The notes beneath the pieces were generated by a model, which was not told the DNA's origin, searched no databases, and saw only the letters and a list, made by a program, of their open reading frames with translations. Shown here piece after piece: positions 25,501 through 34,168 of a DNA stretch of 46,981 nt (position 1 is its first letter; each line of letters starts with the position of its first letter). The stretch is taken from positions 1 through 46,981 of the forward strand of contig DAIPJH010000015.1 in the NCBI GenBank assembly GCA_036770365.1, in the 5' to 3' direction. The position numbers were made by a program, and so were the translations under genes. Origin of the DNA: DAIPJH01 sp036770365 (lineage in GTDB: Bacteria; Pseudomonadota; Alphaproteobacteria; Rickettsiales; UBA998).

Positions 25501-25693
25501 CAGCCACAGTCTCAGAAATCTCTTTTGGACTTGCTCCGGGGAATTGTGCATTGACCACGACAGAAGGCGGTACGACTTCAGGATATTCTGAAATCGGTAG
25601 TAGCGTCATGGAAATGATACCCGCTAAAAATACTAGCAGTGACAACACACACGCAAAAATCGGACGATCCACAAAAAAACGTGATAGATTCAT
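22520..25693 (-). CDS. acrB: RND multidrug efflux transporter, AcrB/MexB-like
   Basis: A 1057-residue inner-membrane proton antiporter of the hydrophobe/amphiphile efflux family, with 12 membrane segments and two large periplasmic loops. The N-terminus FFVDRPIFACVLSLLVFLAG is typical. The proton-relay aspartates are in IGIVVDDAIVVVENVER (TM4) and the Lys in CKNAILIVEFARE (TM10). The length and motifs match AcrB/MexB/TtgB. It follows acrA after a 150-base gap that contains a palindromic repeat. No TolC-type outer-membrane gene is adjacent. AAGGGA precedes the ATG. Confidence 0.95.
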   Translation of the reverse strand: MNLSRFFVDRPIFACVLSLLVFLAGIISMTLLPISEYPEVVPPSVVVNAQFPGASPKEISETVAAPLEEQINGVENQLYMSSQATTDGNLKLTVTFKLGMDADLAQQLVQNRVNQALPRLPEITRQLGVTTIKSSPNITMVVHLVSPNARYDTLYLRNYGLLNVKDALTRIGGIGQVEIFGSGDYSMRVWLNPDKIAQRNLTANDVVNAIRGQNIQVAAGTIGGAPYDKNAEIQLPINTQGRLQSTEEFGEIIIKRDNAGVITRLKDVARIEMGASQYGLRSLLNNKEAVAIPIFQQPDANAIEISDKVRATMAELKKNFPEGVDYDIVYDPTVFVRGSIEAVIHTLLEAIALVVIVVIVFLQTWRASIIPLLAVPVSIVGTFACMHFFGFSINALSLFGLVLAIGIVVDDAIVVVENVERNIESGLSPKEATYKAMTEVTGPIIAIALTLCAVFIPIAFISGLTGQFYRQFALTLAFSTVISAFNSLTLSPALSAILLKSHDAPKDKLTRGMESIFGGFFRWFNKFFHHKSEQYSNGVTKILGRKSAAIGVYILLLGLTYIGFNLVPAGFVPSQDKQYLVGFAQLPEGATLDRTEKIIRQMSEIAMKEEGVESAVAFPGLSINGFMNSSSAGIVFVTLKPFEERRSSKLYGATIAGSLQMKYMGIKNAFIAIFPPPPVMGLGTIGGFKLQVEDRADLGFAQLDSVMKQVQMKAWQNPALTGVFSSYKIDVPQLRADLDRTKAMQLGLNIPEIFDTMQIYLGSMYVNDFNKFGRTYQVIAQADKEFRSHPEDIAKLRTRNIDGNMVPLGSVLTISETFGPESAIRYNGFRSADLNGGPAMGVSSGQAQDIITGILKETLPKGMEFEWTDLTYQQILTGDTAMYVFPLCVLLVFLVLAAQYENLMLPLAVILIVPMCLLCAIFGVWITGGDNNIFTQIALFVLIGLACKNAILIVEFARELEIRGRTPLQAAIEAAHLRLRPILMTSFAFIMGVVPLVTSTGAGAEMRHAMGIAVFSGMLGVTFFGLFLTPVFYVSLRHLAIRYMKDAHLHHHGGLEH

Positions 25694-25730
25694 TTTTGTT
25701 CCCTTTTTATTACATTCTTTTAAATTTGCG

Positions 25731-25815
25731 CTTCCCTTGTGGGAGAGTGTTAGGGTGAGTGGATACTTGTTTAAGCGTTACTCTCATCCTAATCTTCTCC
25801 CATCAAGGGAGAAGA
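25731..25815. repeat. Double-hairpin intergenic repeat, copy B (between acrA and acrB)
   Basis: An 85-bp palindromic sequence: CTTCCCTTGTGGGAGAG and TTAGGGTGAG on the left are mirrored by CTCATCCTAA and CTTCTCCCATCAAGGGAGAA on the right. It has the same architecture as the element at 10306-10393, but with differences in every arm. Like copy A it lies between two co-directional genes of one operon. Confidence 0.75.
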
Positions 25816-25843
25816 AAGTTTCGACGTAGCCAAAATATATAAG

Positions 25844-27034
25844 TTAGGTTGTAGGCTTTATTTCTGCGGCTGGCTTCGTGCCAAGTTCTGTCGGTGCAAC
25901 GATGGCATCAGGGCGTACATGTTGTAAGCCGTCCACAATCACTTTTTCACCTGATTTTAGCCCTGAGGTGACAATGCGGTTGCCGTCTGATGTGCCGCCG
26001 AGTGTGACTTCGCGGTACATAACCTTATTGCCTTCACCGACGACATAGACAAACTTTTTGTTTTGGTCGGTGCTGATGGCGCGTTCAGGTATGAGTAATG
26101 CATTAGGGATGGTTGCTGCTCCAAGGCGTACGGTGACAAACATGCCAGGAACGAGCAGCCCATCGTCGTTGTTAAAGGTTGCGCGTGCGCGTATTGTGCC
26201 TGAATTAGCGTCGATATGATTATCAAAAGTTGCCATTTGACCTTTGTAGCTGTGATTTTTAGCATGGGTTAAACGTAATTCAATAGGGTTATTGGGGGTG
26301 TTATCTGCTTGTTGTTGTGCTGCAATATCCAAATAGGTCGCTTCATCGAGTTCAAAGTCTGCGTAAATTTGTTTGTTAGAGACAATTGTCGTAAGGAGCG
26401 GTGCATTGCCTGCTGTTTGTACAAGATTGCCTACTGTAATTTCTGCTCGGCTGACGCGTCCTGCAAATGGCGCACGGATATATGCATGCTCAATATCGAT
26501 CTTGGCGCGTTCTAACTCGGCTTTTGCAACTACGACATTTGCGTTTGCCACGCGTTGTTCATTCACACGCTGATCACGTTGGCTAAGTGTGATGGCTTGG
26601 TTCTTAGACATTTTAATGGCACGATTTGCCTCTGTATTCGCTAGCGACGCGGTGGTAGAGGCTGCATGAAGATTGGCTTTGGCTTTTGCAAGAGCTGCTT
26701 CAAAAGGACGTGGCTCAATGACCATGAGTATATCCCCTTTTTTGACTTCGTCCCCGTCTTTAAAGCGAATTTCGGTGATGCGCCCGCTGACTTCAGGTCG
26801 AATTTCTGCAAAATCTACGGCGCGGGTACGCCCTGAAAATTCTTTCCATGTTTGTACAGATGTAGGTTTAAGTGTTAATACGTCCACAGGGACAGCCTGC
26901 ATCGCTGCCATTTTTGCTGCTTCGTTCGCTGCATATGTTTGATAAATTTTATAACCACCCAAGAGTATTAAAGCTGTTCCAAGAATGATCCATCCTCTAG
27001 GGATGTTATTGGTTCTGCGCATTGGAAAATTCAT
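25844..27034 (-). CDS. acrA: RND efflux periplasmic adaptor, AcrA/MexA-like
   Basis: A 396-residue membrane fusion protein linking the RND pump to an outer-membrane channel. An N-terminal hydrophobic anchor (WIILGTALILLGGYKIY) is uncleaved, with no lipobox. The lipoyl half-motifs are SGRITEIRFKDGDEVKKGD and IRAPFAGRVSRAEITVGNLV, flanking an alpha-helical hairpin, and a beta-barrel domain follows. It is upstream of acrB in the same operon and divergent from an HxlR-type regulator. Confidence 0.93.
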   Translation of the reverse strand: MNFPMRRTNNIPRGWIILGTALILLGGYKIYQTYAANEAAKMAAMQAVPVDVLTLKPTSVQTWKEFSGRTRAVDFAEIRPEVSGRITEIRFKDGDEVKKGDILMVIEPRPFEAALAKAKANLHAASTTASLANTEANRAIKMSKNQAITLSQRDQRVNEQRVANANVVVAKAELERAKIDIEHAYIRAPFAGRVSRAEITVGNLVQTAGNAPLLTTIVSNKQIYADFELDEATYLDIAAQQQADNTPNNPIELRLTHAKNHSYKGQMATFDNHIDANSGTIRARATFNNDDGLLVPGMFVTVRLGAATIPNALLIPERAISTDQNKKFVYVVGEGNKVMYREVTLGGTSDGNRIVTSGLKSGEKVIVDGLQHVRPDAIVAPTELGTKPAAEIKPTT

Positions 27035-27103
27035 GTTTGTCTACCCGTCATTTTAGCATTATCACACCTGATTGCTTCAGGCTTCAATTTTTAGTGCAAG
27101 TAT

Positions 27104-27132
27104 GTTATAATCACAAAAAGCAAAAAGGTAAA
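27104..27132 (-). promoter_or_regulatory. Probable acrAB promoter
   Basis: On the minus strand TTTACC (27132-27127), a 17-base spacer and TATAAC (27109-27104) make a reasonable promoter about 70 bases upstream of the acrA start. Confidence 0.45.
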
Positions 27133-27154
27133 TAAGGCATTATTTTGTGTATTA

Positions 27155-27171
27155 GGTACAATTAATATACC
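27155..27171. promoter_or_regulatory. Candidate HxlR operator in the acrA/hxlR interval
   Basis: A 17-bp imperfect palindrome GGTACAATTAATATACC lies between the divergent genes, about 23 bases upstream of the acrAB -35 element and 57 bases before the regulator start. HxlR-family proteins bind palindromes of this general size. Assignment rests on position and symmetry only. Confidence 0.3.
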
Positions 27172-27228
27172 AATGAGTGCTATAAGTGAATAGGCTTTAT
27201 TTTTTAGGCAGCAAAGAGATTTAATGTT

Positions 27229-27621
27229 ATGACAAAAGAAGAGCTTGAGGATGTGGTTTGCCCTGTAGAGGTAACGCTTGCCGTTATTGGGGGCAAGTGG
27301 AAAACGCTGATTTTGTATCATTTAATTGATCATACACTACGTTTTTCTGAGTTAAAGCGTACGATCCCAGAGATTACACAGCGTATGTTGACCAATCAGT
27401 TACGGGAATTAGAACGTGACGGTGTGGTTCATCGTAAGGTATTTCCTGAAGTTCCGGTGCGGGTGGAATATAGTTTGACAGAAGATGGTTATTCACTCGT
27501 GCCAATTTTAGAAGCTCTTTGTGAGTGGGGCTGTAAAAAAACGGGTCAGAATTTTGATAAAATAAAAGCTATGTGTGAAATAGAAAAAGCTGAAAGAATG
27601 TCTAGCGCAAAGAAAGTGTAA
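27229..27621 (+). CDS. HxlR-family transcriptional regulator
   Basis: A 130-residue winged-helix protein. CPVEVTLAVIGGKWKTLIL, RFSELKRTIPEITQRMLTNQ and REVEYS-type wing residues (VRVEYSLTEDGYSLVPIL) are the HxlR signature. The Cys near residue 9 corresponds to the redox-sensing Cys of HypR/QorR-type members, so thiol or quinone sensing is possible. It is divergent from acrAB, and local control of the pump is inferred. Its 3' end overlaps that of xthA by 20 bases, tail to tail. Confidence 0.88.
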   Translation: MTKEELEDVVCPVEVTLAVIGGKWKTLILYHLIDHTLRFSELKRTIPEITQRMLTNQLRELERDGVVHRKVFPEVPVRVEYSLTEDGYSLVPILEALCEWGCKKTGQNFDKIKAMCEIEKAERMSSAKKV

Positions 27622-28390
27622 CTGTCACAGGCGCGTGGTCGGAGGGTTTTTCTTGGTCGCGGGTATCGCGGTGGATGACACAGTTTTCCATGAGGTCAGT
27701 CGCTTCGGGGGAAAGTAAGAGATGGTCTATACGTAGACCTTTGTCAAAACGGAAAGCTTCGCCGCGGTAATCCCACCAGCTATAAGCGGTTTCGGTAGGG
27801 TTGGTGACGCGCCATGCGTCATAGAGTCCAAGATGTTGTAAGGCGTGGAAGCGTTTACGTTCTTCAGGATGAAAGCATACCTGACCATTCCAACCTTTGG
27901 GGTCATAAACATCCATCATTTCAGGTGCGACGTTATAATCACCGCCAAGCACAAGGATTTCTTTATAGGTGAGGAGCTTTTTGGCGTGGGTATGTAGTCG
28001 GTCTAAAAACCTTAATTTATAAGGGAATTTTTCTGAATTTGGGTCTTGACCGTTGGGGACATAAATCGAGGCTACACGCAGTGCCTTATTGTTAGGTAAG
28101 CTAATCACTGCTTCAATGTAGCGTGCTTGTTCGTCAATGTTCTCGTCATCTAAACCTGTGGTGATGTCCTCAAGTGGGTATTTGGACAAAATTGCCACAC
28201 CATTATAGGTTTTTTGTCCGTGTAGCGCGCAATTATAACCCAGTTCTTCTATCTCTATCAGTGGAAATTTGTCGTTTTCGCACTTGAGTTCTTGCAAGCA
28301 TACAACATCAGGTTGTTCTTCGTTAAGAAAAGCAAGCAGATGGGGGAGGCGTGGGCGGACAGAATTAACGTTCCAAGTGGTGATACGCAT
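27602..28390 (-). CDS. xthA: Exodeoxyribonuclease III
   Basis: A 262-residue Mg-dependent AP endonuclease / 3'-5' exonuclease of base excision repair. Motifs are ITTWNVNSVRPRL, CLQELKCENDKFP (metal-binding Glu), YVPNGQ, GGDYNVAPE and RIDHLL followed by SDHAPV. The start MRITTWN at 28390 matches the family; a longer in-frame start at 28480 would add 30 residues unlike relatives. It converges on hxlR with a 20-base overlap. Confidence 0.95.
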   Translation of the reverse strand: MRITTWNVNSVRPRLPHLLAFLNEEQPDVVCLQELKCENDKFPLIEIEELGYNCALHGQKTYNGVAILSKYPLEDITTGLDDENIDEQARYIEAVISLPNNKALRVASIYVPNGQDPNSEKFPYKLRFLDRLHTHAKKLLTYKEILVLGGDYNVAPEMMDVYDPKGWNGQVCFHPEERKRFHALQHLGLYDAWRVTNPTETAYSWWDYRGEAFRFDKGLRIDHLLLSPEATDLMENCVIHRDTRDQEKPSDHAPVTVTLSLR

Positions 28391-28511
28391 GTCGTTACTC
28401 GTTTTTCCTAGTTGGTCAGGTGGTAGTGTGAGGGCAGGATTCCAAGTCCTTGAGTTGCCGAAGGCATTAGGCTCGAGCAACGCAAAGGGGTGCGAAGCGG
28501 GAGCGATTTAG

Positions 28512-28847
28512 CTAAACAGCAAACGAATTGCCACAGCCACAGGATGCTTTTGCATTGGGATTTCTGACTTCAAAATACGATCCGCCGAGTGATTCAATAT
28601 AATCTAACTGGCTACCTGCAACAAATTCAAGCGATGTTGAATCGATCACTACATGGGCATCGCCTTCATCGAGCAGTAGATCATCTGCTGCTGGTGGGTT
28701 CGTTTCAAAATCAAATTGGTAGCGAAAGCCAGAGCAGCCACCACCTTCGACCGCAACACGTAGGCGCGCACCTTTGGGTTCTGTTTTGAGCAAATGTGCA
28801 ACGCGTGCGATCGCAGAAGGAGAAAGGGAAAAATCGGTATTGGTCAT
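28512..28847 (-). CDS. erpA: A-type iron-sulfur cluster carrier (ErpA/HesB-like)
   Basis: A 111-residue A-type carrier that hands Fe-S clusters to apoproteins. The three cluster Cys residues are in VEGGGCSGFRYQF and ASCGCGNSF. The start at 28847 (MTNTDFSLS) matches the family length; an in-frame ATG at 28910 would add 21 residues overlapping the promoter region. It is divergent from dgt, the common alphaproteobacterial arrangement. Confidence 0.93.
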   Translation of the reverse strand: MTNTDFSLSPSAIARVAHLLKTEPKGARLRVAVEGGGCSGFRYQFDFETNPPAADDLLLDEGDAHVVIDSTSLEFVAGSQLDYIESLGGSYFEVRNPNAKASCGCGNSFAV

Positions 28848-28938
28848 GGTGTTTGTATTTTCACTGGTTATTTGAGTTTGTACTTTATCACATGAAAAAA
28901 TGCTTGTCACGAAGGCAAGTGATGGTTAGCTTGCATTC

Positions 28939-30126
28939 ATGAAAACTTCACAAGAAACTATGTTGGCTGCCTATGCTTCTCACCCTGCGCAGAGTCGTGG
29001 GCGGTTGCTCAATGAGTCGCCTTGTGCGATGCGTACTTGTTATCAGCGTGATAGGGATAGAATCTTGCATTCTGCGGCATTTCGTAGGCTGGAATATAAA
29101 ACGCAGGTATTTGTTAACCATGAGGGTGATCATTACCGTACACGGTTGACTCATAGTTTGGAAGTGGCGCAGATAAGTCGTTCAATTTGTAGATTTTTGC
29201 GTCTTAATGAAGATTTGGGGGAGACACTTGCGCTTGCGCATGATCTGGGGCATACACCGTTTGGTCATGCGGGAGAGGATGGTCTTAAAGAGGTGATGAA
29301 AGACTATGGTGGTTTTGATCATAACGCTCAAACACTTAGAATTCTGACGTCGCTGGAACAACGTTATGCTGATTTTGATGGGCTGAATCTGACATGGGAA
29401 TCGCTCGAGGGAATTGCCAAGCATAATGGGCCGCTTATTACTGCACAAAAGCCTGAAAATGACTTGCCGCGTGCCATTGTGGAATATAATGCGAAGCATG
29501 ATCTTGAGTTAAAGTTATTTGCAAGCTTAGAGGCACAAGTGGCTGCAATTGCAGATGATATTGCTTATAATAACCATGATATGGAAGATGGTATTCGTGC
29601 GGGATTATTCACGCTCGACGATTTGAGTGACATTCCATTGGTGGGGGATATTATTGCGCTGGTGGATAAAAAATATGGTACGTTGGATACGAAACGTCGT
29701 GTTAATGAGGTTATTCGCCGTGTAATCAACCGTTTGGCGGATGATGTTTTAAGTCAAGTGAAGGAAAATATTGCTTCTTCGGGTGTTGAAACGGCGCAGG
29801 ATATACGTGATTATGGTCGTCAACTTGTGCATTTCTCTCCCGATGTTCATGTGGTGCATAAATTATTAAAGGATTTTTTGATGACGCGGATGTATCGCCA
29901 TTATAAAGTCAACCGCATGACCAGCAAATCTCGTCGAGTTATCAAGGATTTATTTGTATTTTTTCATAAAGAACCTGAGTGTTTGCCTGCGCCGTGGCGT
30001 GCCATGGCACAAGTAACTGATAAAACTCACTCTGCGCACGTGGTAGCGGATTTTGTAGCGGGTATGACCGATCGTTTTGCGCTCGATGAACATCGAAAAA
30101 TCTTTGACGTTTGGGCGCGTGGGTAG
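28939..30126 (+). CDS. dgt: Deoxyguanosinetriphosphate triphosphohydrolase-like protein
   Basis: A 395-residue HD-domain dNTP triphosphohydrolase of the type-2 class. The metal-binding residues are in TRLTHSLEVAQISR and LAHDLGHTPFGHAGED; FDHNAQTLRI and the later DIAYNNHDMEDG are also present. The family cleaves dNTPs to deoxynucleoside and triphosphate, controlling pools and sometimes limiting phage. It is followed by argS after 32 bases. Confidence 0.92.
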   Translation: MKTSQETMLAAYASHPAQSRGRLLNESPCAMRTCYQRDRDRILHSAAFRRLEYKTQVFVNHEGDHYRTRLTHSLEVAQISRSICRFLRLNEDLGETLALAHDLGHTPFGHAGEDGLKEVMKDYGGFDHNAQTLRILTSLEQRYADFDGLNLTWESLEGIAKHNGPLITAQKPENDLPRAIVEYNAKHDLELKLFASLEAQVAAIADDIAYNNHDMEDGIRAGLFTLDDLSDIPLVGDIIALVDKKYGTLDTKRRVNEVIRRVINRLADDVLSQVKENIASSGVETAQDIRDYGRQLVHFSPDVHVVHKLLKDFLMTRMYRHYKVNRMTSKSRRVIKDLFVFFHKEPECLPAPWRAMAQVTDKTHSAHVVADFVAGMTDRFALDEHRKIFDVWARG

Positions 30127-30158
30127 AATGATAAAATAAACTAATAAATAGAGTTATT

Positions 30159-31919
30159 ATGAATCTTTACAATAAGATAAAAAATGAAATTAAAGCATTT
30201 GTTGAAGATAATGCTGCGGCAGGCGGTGTATTCGCTGGTGTGACCGCGCAGCAGTTAGAGCCGTTGACGGTCGAACCTCCGCGTGATGTATCGCATGGGG
30301 ATATGGCGACCAATGTGGCGATGGTGCTAGCGAAGCCTTTGGGACAAAATCCACGTGTATTGGCGGAAGCGTTGCTAGAGCCGTTAAAGACCTTGGAATA
30401 TGTGACGCAGGTTGAGATTGCTGGGCCGGGTTTTATTAATATTTGTTTTGCCCCTATATTTTGGCAATCTGTGGTGGCTGATATTTTGGCGGAAGATATC
30501 GGTTATGGCGGTTCTGATTTAGGTCAAGGTGCAAGCGTGAATATAGAGTATGTTTCGGCAAATCCTACTGGTCCGATGCATATTGGTCATGCGCGTGGTG
30601 CGGTGGTTGGGGATGCGATGTCGCTTTTAATGCTCAAAGCGGGTTTTAACGTGACCAAAGAATATTATGTTAATGATGCAGGCGCACAGGTTGATAAACT
30701 CGCGCAGTCTGCCTTTGTGCGTTACCGTCAAGCGTGCGGTGAACATATTACCGAGATTGCAGCGGGGCTATACCCTGGTGAATATCTTGTAGCGGTTGGT
30801 GAATCGCTGAAAGCAGAGTATGGTGAGGATTTATTGCATCAAGATGAAGTGACGTGGCTGCCTGTTGTGCGTGATTTCACACTGGATGCTATGATGGAGA
30901 TGATCAAGCAGGATTTGGCGGATCTTGGTATTGTTCATGATGTGTTTACCTCTGAACGCAGTTTACATCAAGCGGGGCGTGTACAGGCGGTTGTCGACGG
31001 TTTGGTAAAACAAAATCTTGCTTATCGTGGCATGTTGGAAGCTCCTAAAGGTAAAACGCCTGATGATTGGGAGGCGGGAGAACAGCTTTTATTTCGCTCA
31101 ACTGATTTTGGTGATGATTCTGACCGTCCGATTCAAAAGTCGGATGGAGGTTGGACGTATTTCGCAGGTGATATTGCTTATACTGAGGATAAAATTGGTC
31201 GTGGGTTCAAGCATTTGGTGATGGTTTTGGGTGCAGATCATGGTGGTTATGTAAAACGTATGCAGGCGGTGGTTAAGGCACTTAGTGGTGGCAAAGTAGA
31301 TTTAATGGTGCAACTTTGCCAGCTTGTGAAGTTTTTGGATAACGGTGAACCTGTCAAAATGTCGAAACGCGCAGGTACATTTACGACGGTGCGTGATGTG
31401 ATCGAAGCTGTCGGCAAAGACGTGGTGCGTTTTATTATGCTGACGCGAAAACCTGAGCAAATGCTTGATTTTGATTTAACCAAAGTGACGGAACATTCAC
31501 GGGAAAATCCTGTATATTATGTGCAGTATGCACATACACGGTGTAAATCGGTGTTACGCCTTGCTTTGGCAGATGTGCCTGATGCATGGGCAATGTCAGA
31601 AAATCCAGATGCTTCGGTCATTGCGCTTTTGAATAAAGAGGAAGAATTGGTGTTGATTCGGTTGTTGGCAAGCTGGCCGCGTGTTGTCGAGGCGGCTGCG
31701 CTTGCACGTGAACCACATCGAATTGCGTTTTATGTGCAGGAAGTGGCGGCGGCATTCCATCATTTTTGGAATCTTGGAAGTGATAATATCGCGCTTCGTT
31801 TTGTTCAAAAAGATGCTATAGAAGAAAGTGCAGCGCGTTTGGCGTTGGCGCGTTGCGTTGCTACGGTGATCAAATCGGGGCTGCATGTGTTGGGTGTGGA
31901 AGCGTTAGAGAGTATGTAA
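30159..31919 (+). CDS. argS: Arginyl-tRNA synthetase
   Basis: A 586-residue class-I synthetase. The N-terminal additional domain is followed by the HIGH motif in ANPTGPMHIGHARGAVVGD, and the KMSKS-equivalent is VKMSKRAGTF. The anticodon-binding DALR domain forms the C-terminus. The length is typical. It lies between dgt and the SPOR protein as in other alphaproteobacteria. Confidence 0.97.
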   Translation: MNLYNKIKNEIKAFVEDNAAAGGVFAGVTAQQLEPLTVEPPRDVSHGDMATNVAMVLAKPLGQNPRVLAEALLEPLKTLEYVTQVEIAGPGFINICFAPIFWQSVVADILAEDIGYGGSDLGQGASVNIEYVSANPTGPMHIGHARGAVVGDAMSLLMLKAGFNVTKEYYVNDAGAQVDKLAQSAFVRYRQACGEHITEIAAGLYPGEYLVAVGESLKAEYGEDLLHQDEVTWLPVVRDFTLDAMMEMIKQDLADLGIVHDVFTSERSLHQAGRVQAVVDGLVKQNLAYRGMLEAPKGKTPDDWEAGEQLLFRSTDFGDDSDRPIQKSDGGWTYFAGDIAYTEDKIGRGFKHLVMVLGADHGGYVKRMQAVVKALSGGKVDLMVQLCQLVKFLDNGEPVKMSKRAGTFTTVRDVIEAVGKDVVRFIMLTRKPEQMLDFDLTKVTEHSRENPVYYVQYAHTRCKSVLRLALADVPDAWAMSENPDASVIALLNKEEELVLIRLLASWPRVVEAAALAREPHRIAFYVQEVAAAFHHFWNLGSDNIALRFVQKDAIEESAARLALARCVATVIKSGLHVLGVEALESM

Positions 31920-31981
31920 TATGAAGTGTGAGCTATAAGTCCTTCTCACAACTCGTAACTCATAACTAAAAAGGAAAATTT

Positions 31982-33145
31982 ATGCGTAACGATTATGATG
32001 CTGGTAATCAAGAATTTGATGATGAGGATTATGGTAGCGACGGATTGCGATGGATGTCCGTGGTGGTGGTCTTGTTAGTTGTGCTAGGGTTCTTCTCGCT
32101 TGCTTGGTATGCGTATCGCACGGGAGGGCAGACTCCTTCTGGGGATGGAATTCCTGTGGTGGAAGCCGCAGGCGGTGTGTTGAAGGAAAAACCTGTTGAT
32201 CCAGGAGGGATGAATTTCCCGAATCGTGATAAAACTATTTATGGCGCGATGGAAAAAGGTGGTACTGCTGCTGCGCCTGTGGAGCATTTAACAGAAGCTC
32301 CTGAAGAGCCTGTGGTTGAGCGCGGTGGTGTGGCGGTGAAAGAAGCACCTCACACGAGTGTTTATCGTAAAGAAGAGGGGAAAACATCTGCTGCAGCGGC
32401 AACCGCTGCGCCAGAAGAGGGTAATGATGCGATCGTAGCGCAAGTGAATCAGTATGAACAAGAGATGGCGGTGAATAAAGCGATTGACCCTTCGGTGAAG
32501 ATGGTTGTGCCAGATCATGCTACGCCTACGGATGCTGTGACTTCAGCTCCTAAGGTTGATACAGCCAAGGAGGTGGAAGCAAAATTACAGGCAGAACTCC
32601 AGTCAGAAGCGGCGCAGAACGCAGTGAAGTCAGCTCAGGAAAATGCGCAAGCGGTGGCAAGTAGTGTGAGTACGACCAAAGAGGCGGTGGTAGAAGATGT
32701 TCCTGTGGCAGTAGCTCCTGTGCCTGAGACTCCACCACAAACTCCTGCACCAGAAGAAGTGGCGCAGCAGCAAGTGCTTACCGCAAAAATACAGGCGGAA
32801 AAGCTTGCTGCAAAGCAGGTGATGACACCTGCATCGGTCAAAAAAGAGAAAGATGCTAAAGCGGTTAAGGAAGAAAAAAGTAAACCTGTTGCTGTGAGTT
32901 CAGGAACAGCACAGATTCAATTGACGGCAGCGCGTTCACGTGAGGATGCAGAAAAAGCATGGAAGGCTATTTCTACAAAGCATGTTTCTTTGCTTGGCGG
33001 TGTGGCTCATGCGATCGTGACGGTTGAAGTGCAGGGTAAGGGAACATTTTACCGTGTACGTGCAACGGGTTTAAGTTCACAAAGTGCTGCAAGCCTTTGT
33101 GGTCAGCTTAAAGGTCGTGGACAAGATTGTATGGTGGTTAAGTGA
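31982..33145 (+). CDS. SPOR-domain membrane protein
   Basis: A 387-residue protein with a short acidic cytoplasmic N-terminus, one membrane segment (MSVVVVLLVVLGFFSLAWYA, roughly residues 23-42), a long Ala/Pro/Glu-rich periplasmic linker and a C-terminal SPOR domain of about 75 residues (IQLTAARSREDAEKAWKAI to LKGRGQDCMVVK). SPOR domains bind denuded glycan at the division septum. It sits between argS and nagZ, as usual in this class, and its stop overlaps the nagZ start. Confidence 0.88.
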   Translation: MRNDYDAGNQEFDDEDYGSDGLRWMSVVVVLLVVLGFFSLAWYAYRTGGQTPSGDGIPVVEAAGGVLKEKPVDPGGMNFPNRDKTIYGAMEKGGTAAAPVEHLTEAPEEPVVERGGVAVKEAPHTSVYRKEEGKTSAAAATAAPEEGNDAIVAQVNQYEQEMAVNKAIDPSVKMVVPDHATPTDAVTSAPKVDTAKEVEAKLQAELQSEAAQNAVKSAQENAQAVASSVSTTKEAVVEDVPVAVAPVPETPPQTPAPEEVAQQQVLTAKIQAEKLAAKQVMTPASVKKEKDAKAVKEEKSKPVAVSSGTAQIQLTAARSREDAEKAWKAISTKHVSLLGGVAHAIVTVEVQGKGTFYRVRATGLSSQSAASLCGQLKGRGQDCMVVK

Positions 33146-34152
33146 TGCGTGGTTTGTCGGCAGCTATCGTAGGGTTAGAAGGCACTCAGCTAGCAGATGC
33201 GGAGCGTGGGTTTTTTCGTGAGCTTAACCCTGTGGGCTATATTTTGTTTGCACGTAATTGTGAAAATCCTGCGCAGCTTCGCGCATTGACAGATAGTTTA
33301 CGCGAACTCTCTGGTGACACTAAGCTGCCGATTTTGATTGATCAAGAAGGTGGACGTGTGGCGCGGCTTCGTCCACCGTATTGGCGTAAAACGCTTCCTG
33401 CGCAGACGCTGGCGGCATGTGCGCCGCAAGATATGGAACGTGCCAAACGTGCGATGTATGTGTCGATGCGGTTAATTGCGGATGAGCTTTATCAGGCTGG
33501 GATTACGGTTAATTGTGCGCCGATTGCGGATGTGCCTGTAGCTGCGTGCCATGAGGTGATTGGTGATAGGGCGTTGGGTGATACGCCTGAGCAAGTGGCA
33601 CAGTTGGCACGGGTGCAGACCAATGCACTACTAGACGGTGGTGTACTTCCTGTATTGAAACACATTCCCGGACATGGGCGTGGCTTGGCGGACTCGCATT
33701 TGGAACTCCCGACCGTGACGACGTCGCTGAATGAATTGCGCAGGACGGATTTTGTGCCGTTTAAGTTGCTCAATGATTTACCCTTTGGGATGACCGCGCA
33801 TATTCGTTATAGTGCGATTGATGCTGATTTGCCTGCGACGCTTTCACCTGATGCTATCGCGCTCATTCGCGGTGAGCTAGGGTTTGATGGGCTACTTATG
33901 TCGGATGATGCGTCGATGAAGGCGTTGTCGGGCAGCTTGGAAGTTATCACGCGTGACGCGCTGGCGGCTGGTTGTGATGTGGTGCTGCATTGTAACGGCA
34001 AGATGGGTGAAATGGTGCAGATTGCTAAAGGTGTATGCGCATTGGACGCGCAGGGGCTGCGCCGTTTGGAACGTGCAAAGGCGATGCTGCGTGCGCCAAA
34101 GGCTTGGGATGTGGTGGCGTTGATGGAAGAGTATAACGCGTTGGTCGCGTAA
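33145..34152 (+). CDS. nagZ: Beta-N-acetylhexosaminidase
   Basis: A 335-residue GH3 hydrolase releasing GlcNAc from recycled anhydro-muropeptides in the cytoplasm. ILIDQEGGRVARL, KHIPGHGRG and the nucleophile loop LLMSDDASMKAL are the family motifs. The start is ATG 33145, sharing a base with the SPOR stop; GTG 33142 is an alternative. Together with amgK-murU it completes part of a peptidoglycan-recycling route in this window. scpA and scpB, normally next, are missing. Confidence 0.95.
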   Translation: MRGLSAAIVGLEGTQLADAERGFFRELNPVGYILFARNCENPAQLRALTDSLRELSGDTKLPILIDQEGGRVARLRPPYWRKTLPAQTLAACAPQDMERAKRAMYVSMRLIADELYQAGITVNCAPIADVPVAACHEVIGDRALGDTPEQVAQLARVQTNALLDGGVLPVLKHIPGHGRGLADSHLELPTVTTSLNELRRTDFVPFKLLNDLPFGMTAHIRYSAIDADLPATLSPDAIALIRGELGFDGLLMSDDASMKALSGSLEVITRDALAAGCDVVLHCNGKMGEMVQIAKGVCALDAQGLRRLERAKAMLRAPKAWDVVALMEEYNALVA

Positions 34153-34168
34153 CCTATAGGAGAAGCAG

